Part shown: positions 55,918 through 64,000 of the stretch, one piece after another
Layout of the letters: every line of letters begins with the position of its first letter
Numbering within the stretch: position 1 is the first letter of the stretch
Origin: Zantedeschia hybrid cultivar
Taxonomy: Eukaryota > Streptophyta > Magnoliopsida > Alismatales > Araceae
NCBI GenBank assembly: GCA_030544215.1
Contig: JARZZO010000008.1
Location: 18,306,614-18,370,613, forward strand
Length of the DNA stretch: 64,000 nucleotides
Direction: 5' to 3'
Position numbers and translations under genes: made by a program
The notes under the pieces: generated by a model
The model's database searches: none
What the model was told of the DNA's origin: nothing
Seen by the model: the letters and a program-made list of their open reading frames with translations, nothing else

Positions 55918-58563
55918 TTACTTCACAAAGTGATCTAAGATACTCCATTTTCTTGATTCCTCAGTTGATTTGGTTAGTATGTAACCCAATTTGAATCCCC
56001 CAATGGTCGGATTTTCAAAGATAGGTTCTTGAATTCCTTGCTCTTCCTTGCCTATCCCAGATCCCGAACTATACCCCATTTTGTCCACAAGCTGCCAACC
56101 TATGTTGGGCTGGGACTTGAGCTGAGAGTCAACCGATGAAAGGATAAGCTCTGCCCCTTTTCCATGAGTGATCATGGATGGAATTTGTTCAGTCGAGACT
56201 AAATCCAAAGGCTCAAGATAGGGGGTACCCTTCATTTTGACAATCTTCCCATTGTATGGGAATTTATAGCACTGATGATTAGTGGAGGGCACTCCCATGG
56301 TCTGGTCCATCCAAGGCCTTCCCAAAATGGCGTTGTATATGGGCTTGACATCAAGGATGTAGAATTCAAAGATAAAGGCCACTGGGCCAATTTCCAGGTT
56401 CCCATTTGAGACCATCATGGAAGTAGACTCAACCTTTTCTGGGTCGATCCCTACTTTCTTGGGGGTCTTGAGCGGACGGACATTGATTGATGCCCCAGTA
56501 TCCAACAGGATGGAGCCCAATGAGTGACCCTTGAGTGTTGGAGTCAAGCATGAGGGAAGGGATTGGCATTCAGGGGGAGCTAGACTCTTATCTGTAAAGG
56601 ACATGGTAGGTGTCTGGGTGACTGAGAGAATGGCATTGGTGACCCCCCTGATAGGAAGATCTTCATTGAGTGTAATGCGCTGGAGGAACTTGAACAATGT
56701 CTCCCTGTGTGTAGGAGATCTCCCAATCAACTCTAGGACTGGCATCTTAGCAGTAGTTTTCCCTAGATGCTGTAAGATGTCATACTTAGACAGATCTGAA
56801 TCCTCTTGAGAGTCCAAGGGTTGACTTGTTGGGGGAATGATGTGATTTCTTAGTGTAACGCCAATCGGTCTGGGGTCCACTGCCTGATCTGACTTTAGGG
56901 GTTGAACTGGTGGTGAATTCATTAGGCAGAATTGGGTTACCGGACCTGGCTTTGGTGTTGGACACAAGATGGATGGAGGAGGTTCTCTGATTGAAATTGA
57001 AGGAACTTGGACCAGAGTAACTGGGTTGATGGCTGTTGGTTGTTCCCTAGGTCGTATCAAGACCAAAGGTTTGTCTTGGATGATAGTGGAGACTCCTTGC
57101 AACGGCTCTCTAGGTTTGGTCGTCCTAGTAGGACACTCACGCCATATCCCAACCTCTTCATACTCCCAGTATTGTCCTATATGATCGACATTTGGTTCCA
57201 AATTTTTGACAAGGGTGCTCACCCTTTCTAGAGAACTAGATGGATCTTGGGCCACCTGATAAGAGGGCGGAGGGTCCTTGACTTCCAAGGTTTCAGCAGC
57301 CTCTTTCATGTGACCCCAATTGGTCTTGGCACTGGAGAAAGGGGGAACTGCTGAATATGGTTTCTGATTGGATTGGTTGTCTGGTCTGGACATAGGACTG
57401 GGTGACCTGAAGAGCTGCCCCAAGGCACTCACCTGTTCATTGATTGTCACTCCCTCTATTGGTGGAATCCTCTTACTTCTGTTCTGATTTTCAAAAAAAG
57501 ATGGCAAAGTGGAACTCCAGATCTGAGATTGAACTACCCGAGCTCGATTATAAAGTTGTGCGAATGTGTGAAATTCGCTCAGCATGAGAATAGACCGAAG
57601 CTGCGGGGTAGCGTTATTGACCAACATGGTGATAGCTTGAGATTCGGGGATTTCCACTTCTGCCCTAGAGGCCATTGCCCTCCACCTGTTGGCAAAATAC
57701 GTGAACTCCTCTTCAGGCTTCATCTTTTCCATCACAAGATCAAACAAGGTGGGAGGCATGGTTGTCATATAACTAAACTGAGTGATGAATTTTTCGGAGA
57801 CCATATCAAAAGTGATTAGGTCTGTGGCGGGCAAGGAAGAAAACCATCTTAAGGCCTCACCTTCTAAGGATTTCTGGAACAGATGGACAAGGAGGACTTT
57901 TTCGTAGAGCCATTGATGGGAATCCATGAGGAAACTTGACAGGTGATCATGAGGGTCAGAGGTGCCATCATATTTCCTGTATTTGGGGGCTTTGAATCCT
58001 GGCAGAAAGTAGGCCGGAGGAAGCTTACAATAGCCCGAGAGAGAGTGCAGTTGTTTCAGGGTAAGTTTCTCGGCCATGAACTTACGCACACAGGTTTCAA
58101 TCTCACTTTTGTAGATGAATTCTTTCTGCTCGGGAGGAGGTGTAGTTGGAGAGACTGAGATCGGAATGACGGGTGGAGCAACCGGAGTAAGAGTTGGCTG
58201 ATTGATGCGTGTCTGAGCTCTGTTGGGAGATCCTTGGAAGTAAGTTCCCCGAGGAGTGGCATCTTGAGTTTTGCCACCAGAGGCCAACCGGATGAGTTGA
58301 TCAGGGGTGTACCGTGATAACACGGCAGTAAGTTCCGGATCCTCACTCGGGTTTTGGAAGTTTCTGTTGGAGATTATAGGGTCACTTTCTGAAGAGGAAG
58401 ATTCATCCAAGTATCTTCCCTTAAGTTCCTCTCCAGGTGTTTGGAACATGCCCACAAATGTTGGTTGTGGATCCTCTTCAATCTCAAACAGAAGGTTGTA
58501 AATAACATTGTTACCGAACTGGTCCATGTCATCATACACAGTATTGACATACATTCGGTTCAT
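55918..58563 (-). CDS. Tat element B gag-protease, open over 881 residues
   Basis: The capsid-like gag domain is at about residues 195-340 (RKYDGTSDPHDHLSSFLMDS, FSSLPATDLITFDMVSEKFI, YNRARVVQSQ). A long Pro-rich linker follows, then retropepsin (DTGA at 688-691, AILGRPWMD) and a C-terminal G-patch at about 820-855 (GWQLVDKMGYSSGSGIGKEE). No zinc knuckle is seen. Compared with element A the protease has lost about 13 residues after STSMMVS, which probably disables it. Gag could still assemble particles. That the frame stayed open while pol was deleted suggests recent activity or selection for gag. Confidence 0.88.
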   Translation of the reverse strand: MNRMYVNTVYDDMDQFGNNVIYNLLFEIEEDPQPTFVGMFQTPGEELKGRYLDESSSSESDPIISNRNFQNPSEDPELTAVLSRYTPDQLIRLASGGKTQDATPRGTYFQGSPNRAQTRINQPTLTPVAPPVIPISVSPTTPPPEQKEFIYKSEIETCVRKFMAEKLTLKQLHSLSGYCKLPPAYFLPGFKAPKYRKYDGTSDPHDHLSSFLMDSHQWLYEKVLLVHLFQKSLEGEALRWFSSLPATDLITFDMVSEKFITQFSYMTTMPPTLFDLVMEKMKPEEEFTYFANRWRAMASRAEVEIPESQAITMLVNNATPQLRSILMLSEFHTFAQLYNRARVVQSQIWSSTLPSFFENQNRSKRIPPIEGVTINEQVSALGQLFRSPSPMSRPDNQSNQKPYSAVPPFSSAKTNWGHMKEAAETLEVKDPPPSYQVAQDPSSSLERVSTLVKNLEPNVDHIGQYWEYEEVGIWRECPTRTTKPREPLQGVSTIIQDKPLVLIRPREQPTAINPVTLVQVPSISIREPPPSILCPTPKPGPVTQFCLMNSPPVQPLKSDQAVDPRPIGVTLRNHIIPPTSQPLDSQEDSDLSKYDILQHLGKTTAKMPVLELIGRSPTHRETLFKFLQRITLNEDLPIRGVTNAILSVTQTPTMSFTDKSLAPPECQSLPSCLTPTLKGHSLGSILLDTGASINVRPLKTPKKVGIDPEKVESTSMMVSNGNLEIGPVAFIFEFYILDVKPIYNAILGRPWMDQTMGVPSTNHQCYKFPYNGKIVKMKGTPYLEPLDLVSTEQIPSMITHGKGAELILSSVDSQLKSQPNIGWQLVDKMGYSSGSGIGKEEQGIQEPIFENPTIGGFKLGYILTKSTEESRKWSILDHFVK

Positions 58564-59201
58564 TATGAATCACAGACCCTAGGTGATTTTATGTTTTACT
58601 TGAAGTGTTTACCAATGTTTTATGAAAGTTGGTTTCTAACAAATCAAGTTTAACCCTTAACGACCCTTTACTTTTCCAATACTTGTTCCACCGAGATTCA
58701 ATTAAGTGTCTTTGGATTTGAAACAATTCACTAATTTCTCACACAACCCAGGGTTCCTACAAGGTGGTTTCAGGTACAACCTGCTCGGCGGCCAAGTGGG
58801 AATCCCTGGCTCGTGGAGACTGACGGAGGTTCCCAACAGAATAAGACTAGTCGCACCCAAGTGGGAATCCTCAGGTGGAGAGTCAGATCCTGCGGGAGAG
58901 GTAACTAGAAGTGTGATGCCGGCTCTTCCTTAAAACCCCCGCGGAGAACACCCCAAAAAATCCCAGAAAGTTAACAAGCAGCAGGTCATAACAAATCAAC
59001 AAAACATGGAGCAAAACAGCGTACAGCAACAGCAAGCAGAAAAGGACAAAGAACCGACCAGGAGTCGACGGCCAGGGGCTAGCCGTCCAAGAGGTCGGAC
59101 GGCCAGGTGCTGGCCGTCCGAGGGGAAGTCGACGGCCAGGGACTAGCCGTCCAATGGGTCGGACGGCCAGCCGCTGGCCGTCTGGCCGTCCAGTTGGAGG
59201 T
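58564..59201 (-). other. Tat element B leader, part next to gag
   Basis: Contains the conserved ~190-bp block (58765-58965) also found at 3455-3650. The palindrome array begins at about 59065. It is interrupted by the Athila solo LTR at 59202. Confidence 0.7.
59065..59196. repeat. palindrome array, part 1
   Basis: Units of GACGGCCAGGTGCTGGCCGTC, a near-perfect inverted repeat of 8-10 bp arms around a short loop, separated by ~10 bp. It continues at 61253 beyond the solo LTR. Confidence 0.85.
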
Positions 59202-61252
59202 TGATCGTTTCGAATTGTGCGTCGTTAAACACATGAAAAACGTTCAATCTAAATTTATCCGGCTCACTCAAATCAAAATTTGGAAATTTAATAGTGGTGA
59301 GTCCGAGTCTATCCACAGGGAGATAGAATTTTAATTTTGAAAACTTTGGAGTTTAGTTAATCTAAAAATAAGTGAGATTTTAAGTAGACTAATTACTTAA
59401 TTAAACTAAAACTAAGTTAACTAATACTACCTAAAAATAGAATTACACAAACTAAACAAATCCCCTTTTTTTTTACTTTTCTTTTTCAAAGATTAAACAC
59501 AAACTCATATAAAAATAGGCACGACGAAAAATTATAATAACAAAGACAACCTATTGTTTGATTGGATAAATCATAAAACATCAAGAATCAAATAACCTAA
59601 TCAAACAACTAATAACTAATTAAAACGACAACTAATCAATAATTAATCTTAATTTAACAAACTACTATTATTCTAATGGGAAAAGAGGAAACAAAGCAAT
59701 GGGATTTCCGGCTAGTGGAAGGAGGAAACTGGAGGTTGGAAAGCTGCTGCTTGGCACGTGGAGAAAGCTTGGAAGAAGCTGCTGCTTGGTGCTGCGTTTG
59801 CTGCTGCTTAGTGGCTGGAGGGGTTTGCATGCAGGAGCTGCAAGCTGCTGGTACGTGGACAGTGGAGAAGAATGCTGCTGGTCGTGTGGTTGCATGCAGC
59901 GCGTGGCAGCGCTGGAAGTGGAGCTGCTGCACGTTGGTTGAAGAGGCTTCGCTGCAGCTGGAGGAAGAAGCTGGCGGTGCACCGGTCGTGGGAAGCTGCT
60001 GTGTGCGTTGCTGCAGGTTGCTGTGTGGAGAAGAAACTGCTGCACGTTGTTGCTGGGACTTGCGTGGACAGCTGCTGGAAGTTCGGTGGAAGGGCAGCAG
60101 GATGCTGGCTGGGTGCTTCCCGGCACGTGGAGGAGGGTTGGAGTTGCCGGCTGTGCATGCACACCACCGCGTGGAGCTGCCGGAAGGAGGTTGCTGGCTT
60201 CACCAACGTGGGATGCTGTTGGAGAGCTTCACTGCTGCATGCTGGTGAAGAGGCAGGTGCGTGGAGCTGCAGGGCTGCTGGCTTCAAGCTGGGACAGGTG
60301 TTGCTTCAACACATGCAGGAGGAGGTTCTCCGGAAGGACGTTTGCATACAGGAGCTGCTGGCGGCTGGTTGCAGCAGGAGCTGCTGCGAGGAGCTTGAGA
60401 GAAAGAGAGAGGGCTGTGGAGGAGGAGATAACCGAGAGAAACAAACGGAGGGGCCGAGAGAGAGAGAATCGTGGAGAGGGAGAGGAAATAGAAGAGAGAG
60501 AGAAAACCGAGAGAAACAAAAGGAGAGGCCGAGAGAGAGAGAACCGTGGAGAGGGAGAGGAAATAGAAGAGAGAGAGAAGTCGGCTAGGAATAAAAATTG
60601 CGGAAACACAACGTGAGGAAGCCCCCGGGTGAGAGGAATTTGTGGGAATTTATAGAGAGGAAGAGGAGGAGAAGAGGTGCTGGGTTTGAGTTGGAAAAGG
60701 AGGAGGATATGTGGGAGACTTGGAGAAGGGATAGGATTTGGAAGAGGAAATTGGAAAAGAAATATGATTCGACTTTCTAAAACGAGAAGAGAGAGAGTTT
60801 TTAAAATAAAGGAAGGGATGTGTTTAGGAAATCGGAGAGACGGAGGGAAATAGTGGGTTTTGAGAAACTCCAGTGAAAGAAGGAGTCAATTTGTATTTTT
60901 ACCCCTGTTTTAATTGAAATCCGCACACCGGACCACTCCCAAATTTCCGGAAATTCCACCAGTTGCACTGCATCATCGGCATGTCCTGTTCACATCAAAT
61001 AAATATAATTTAGCGTATTATCATAAAAATATCATCATATTTATTCATTTCGACTCGGTTTTGTCGAAAAACCGCAAATGCGCTACACTCCTTTGATCAC
61101 ATGAAATGACGATGTTTTTAAGTCAGAATTTGATGAAATTGGTACCGTTGGACTTGTTACACAATTATCTATCATTTCATGCTATTTTTCAGATAAAAAC
61201 ATGAGTATGATGCAAATGGTTGCCCTTAAATGATCAATTTAACACTTTATCA
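59202..61252 (-). mobile_element. Athila solo LTR, 2051 bp
   Basis: Its plus-strand text begins TGATCGTTTCGAATTG and ends CTTTATCA, the exact inverse of the Athila LTR ends. A 5-bp duplication GAGGT flanks it (59197-59201 and 61253-61257). No internal sequence is left, so it is a product of LTR-LTR recombination. The CTG-rich middle differs clearly from the LTR at 33632, so it is another subfamily or older copy. TATA box reversed near 60650. Confidence 0.93.
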
Positions 61253-61535
61253 GAGGTCGACGGCCAGGTGCTGGCCGTCCAATAGGTCGGACGGCCAGGT
61301 GCTGGCCGTCCACTGGGGTGTCGACGGGGAGGTCGACGGCCAGGCCCTGGCCATCCAAGGGATCGGACGGCTAGGTGCTGGCCGTCTAATGGTATGTCGA
61401 CGGGGAGATCGACGGCCAGGCCCTGGCCGTCCAAGGGATCGGACGGCCAGGTGCTGGCCGTCTAATGGTATGTCGACGGCCGACTATTGGCCGTCTAAGG
61501 ACTTCGACGGCCAGGGGCTGGCCGTCCAGAGATGA
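61253..61535. repeat. palindrome array, part 2
   Basis: About seven units of GACGGCCAGG-N-CTGGCCGTC with longer ~115-bp periodicity (TCGACGGGGAGGTCGACGGC near 61320 and 61397). It lies between the primer-binding site and gag, i.e. in the RNA leader. Confidence 0.85.
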
Positions 61536-61600
61536 TGCCAAGTTTAGGATCCTTACCTTCTTTTCATTTGATCGCGACGCGTGCAGCGGGCTATAGGCGT

Positions 61601-61616
61601 CCCATCGTGATCGCCA
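61601..61616 (-). other. Tat element B primer-binding site
   Basis: Minus strand TGGCGATCACGATGGG, six bases from the LTR edge (61623). Resembles the complement of a tRNA-Arg 3' end; better preserved than at 4056. Confidence 0.6.
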
Positions 61617-61622
61617 AAGGGC

Positions 61623-62271
61623 TGTAGGCGCCCGTAACGTCCCCCGCCGCGGCTGCGGGCTTCGGGCGAGGGTTCCTCTCCGTTCGTCTTAGCACTGTGG
61701 CGATTCAAAGGGGGTTAGAAATTAGGATGTGATCGCCATGAGCATTACCTTTCGGTCCCTGTGCTCCGCAAGAGTGTAGAAGGTGATCGCGCGTTTTGTG
61801 GGAGCGGGGGATGCTGGTTCCTCCTTCTCTTCCTCCGGCTGGCCAGAGGAGGAGAGCCCGGTACTCTGCACGCGTGAATGTGGTAAGGATCCCTGAAAAG
61901 AAAAGACAAAACAAAGAATAACCCGATTAGAACTATAATGTGCAGAATCTATCCATAAAAATGTAAAAAACTAGCTAAAATCAGAGGAGAACGCACCGGA
62001 TGGGTGGTTGGGAGGGAAGGTGACCATATGTTATGGCCACCCACCTCCCGTTTTTTGTTTGAAACCTCTGGGGGTAAAGAGTGCTAAGTCATCCTAGGAT
62101 GCATGCATGCAGATAAGTGCTCGTGTGTGAAAAGTGAAATGATGTGTTGAAGGTAAAACGAGAGTGAAAGAGGGAGAATGTTACGGCATGGACGAAATTT
62201 GGAAATGCAATGAAGTGAAAAAAGTGAAAAGTAAAAGAGGGTTAGGAAGACAAGCCCATTTAGAGTGACGT
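61623..62271 (-). repeat. 5' LTR of Tat element B, U5-side part
   Basis: Starts TGTAGGCGCCCG on the plus strand and is nearly identical to 51306-51955, as expected for the two LTRs of one recent insertion. Cut at GTGACGT by an Athila LTR; the remainder lies beyond 64000. Confidence 0.9.
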
Positions 62272-64000
62272 TGATCGTTTCGAATTGTGCGTCGTTAAAC
62301 ACATGAAAACGTTCAATCTAAATTTATCCGGCTCACTCAAATCAAAATTTGGAAATTTAATAGCGGTGAGTCCGAGTCGATCCACAGGGAGTTAAGATTC
62401 TAATTTTGAAAACTTTGGACTTTAGTTAATCTAAAAATAAGTGAGAATTTGAAATAAACTAATTACTTAATTAAACTAAAACTAAATTAACTAATATTAC
62501 CTAAAAATATAATTATATAACGTAAACAAATCTTTTTCTCTCTTTTCTTTTTCAGAAATTAAACACAAACGCAATTAAGAAATAAGCACGACAAAGAAAA
62601 TTACAACATCAAAGACAAACTCTTAAATGTATAAATCATTAATTGTCATGAATCAAATAACCTAATTATCAACTAATAATTAATTACACAACAACTATTC
62701 AAGAGCTATTCTTAATTAAATAACCAAAAACTAACTAAATAATACTAACACTACCCCTAATTAAAGAACAAAGACTATGCTAATGGGGGAAATAAAAAGG
62801 GCAACACAACAAAATCTGTGGGTCTGCCGGTGCAGTGGACCAAGCTGCTGTGAAGGATGGTGCTGTGGACCATCAGCTGGAACGTCTGGCGCAGTGGACC
62901 AGCGCTGGAACGTCTGGCTGCTGGGTGCTGTTTGGAAGATTGCTGGACAGCAGCTGCTTGGTGTACGTGGCTGGAGGTGCTGCGTTGGTGTGGCTGCTGC
63001 TGCTGCGTTGGTGGAGCTCGGTTGCTGGCTGCTGGTTGCAGCAGCGCGTGGAAGAGGTGCAGGTGGTTGATGCCTTGGAAGCTGCTGCGTGGGAGGTGCT
63101 GCCGTGAACACTTAGCAGGCTGGTTGGCGTGGGGAAAAACTTGGAGCTGCTGCTTGCTGGAGGAGAGAACTAGCTGCTGCTGCGTTGAAGGAGCTGGTGC
63201 TGGTGGAGGAACTTGCTTCACCGCAGCTGCTGCATGCAGGTTGCTGGCTTCACCAACGTGGGATGCAGCTGCTGGAAGCTTGGTGGAAGGGCAGCAGGAT
63301 GCTGGACGAGCAGGGAAGAGAGAGGGGAGACCGAGAAAGAGAGAACAGAGAGAGAGAAACGTGGAGAGGGAGAGGAAATAGAAGAGAGAGGGAAAACCGA
63401 CTAGGAATTAAAATTGGGAAAAACCAAACGTGGGGGAGAGAGCTGGTTGAGAGGAATTTGTGGGAATTTATAGAGAGGAGGAGGAGGAGAGGTGCTGGGT
63501 TTGAGTTGGACAAGGAGGAGGATATGTGGGAGACTTGGAGAAGGGACAGGATTTGGAAGAGGAAATTGGAATAGGATTCGACTTTCTAAAACGAGAAGAG
63601 AGAGAGAGTTTTTTTTTAAATAAAGGAAAGGATGTGTTTAGGAAATCGGAGAGACGGAGGGAAATAGTGGGTTTTGGGAAACTCCAGTGGGAGAAGGAGT
63701 CAATTTGTATTTTTACCCCTGTTTTAGTTGAAATCCGCACACCGGATCACTCCCAAATTTCCGGAAACTCCTCCAGCTGCACTGCATCCTCGGCATGTCC
63801 TGTTCACATCAAATAAATATAATTTAGCGCATTATCATAAAAATATCATCATATTTATTCATTTCGTCTCGGTTTTGTCGAAAAACCGCAAATGCGCTAC
63901 ACTCCTTTGATCACATGAAATGACGATGTTTTTAAGTCAGAATTTGATGAAATTGGTACCGTTGGACTTGTTACACAATTATCTATCATTTCATGCTATT
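62272..64000 (-). mobile_element. Athila LTR, truncated by window end
   Basis: Begins TGATCGTTTCGAATTG on the plus strand and follows the Athila LTR (reverse) to the window edge, ending in the AATTATCTATCATTTCATGC segment close to the LTR start. GACGT (62267-62271) is the presumed target duplication. Whether it is a solo LTR or part of a full element cannot be seen. Confidence 0.9.

Larger units (their letters stand above)
51306..64000 (-). mobile_element. Tat-type element B, deletion derivative without RT/RNase H/integrase
   Basis: Minus strand: 5' LTR part (61623-62271, then interrupted), primer-binding site, leader, gag-protease (58563-55918), a deletion junction, 3' non-coding region, 3' LTR (51306-52952). 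It is inserted in gag-pro of element A with ATGTC (51301-51305) at its left edge. Relative to A it lacks about 3.5 kb holding RT, both RNase H domains and integrase. It would need an autonomous partner. Two Athila LTRs are inserted in it. Confidence 0.87.

Noticed and set aside
61253..61535. Regularly spaced palindromic repeats that look like a CRISPR array
   Set aside because: Spacers are not unique and of equal size, the setting is a plant retrotransposon leader, and the same array recurs in other copies of that leader.

Overview
This window is nuclear DNA of a flowering plant with a large, repeat-rich genome. The evidence is plant-specific Ty3/gypsy lineages (Athila and Tat), CACTA, hAT, PIF/Harbinger and MITE elements, and a CLE peptide gene. 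The species cannot be named from the sequence. Only one intact host gene is supported: a CLE signalling-peptide gene on the minus strand at 19176-19427. Almost everything else is transposable-element DNA.

Left part (1-6147). The LTR of an unassigned retrotransposon (1-1986) is inserted in the gag of a minus-strand Tat-type element. The 5' end of that Tat element (gag remnant, leader, primer-binding site, 5' LTR) runs to 5504. It abuts the C-terminal half of a decayed PIF/Harbinger transposase (5505-6147).

Middle part (6148-30612). This AT-rich region holds a local segmental duplication (about 6925-16645 and 17505-21140). Each copy carries one CLE gene. Copy 2 is intact. Copy 1 is split in its signal-peptide codons by a 6.46-kb CACTA element (8807-15262), and copy 2 preserves the empty site. 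Further right are several MITEs, including a 565-bp hAT-type element with an exact 8-bp target duplication, a GC-rich island, tandem repeats, and the N-terminal half of a Harbinger transposase ending at 30612.

Right part (30613-64000). This is a nest of retrotransposons. Tat element A (minus strand) starts with its 3' LTR at 30613 and carries decayed pol. It is interrupted by a young Athila element (33632-45121, plus strand) with an intact 1876-residue gag-pol, and in its gag-pro region by a second Tat element, B (51306 to beyond the window). B keeps gag-protease but has lost RT, both RNase H domains and integrase. B is itself hit by an Athila solo LTR (59202-61252) and another Athila LTR (62272 to the end).

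Two structural observations stand out. The two Harbinger halves lie 25 kb apart in reversed order, yet both end in the same 5-bp target duplication (ATGTC) and join in frame across it. This implies that a locus already carrying the Tat insertion was later duplicated in tandem, or was misassembled. The young Athila element has a 3' LTR missing its last ~150 bp, followed by a 391-bp copy of its own left flank, which points to an aberrant repair event.
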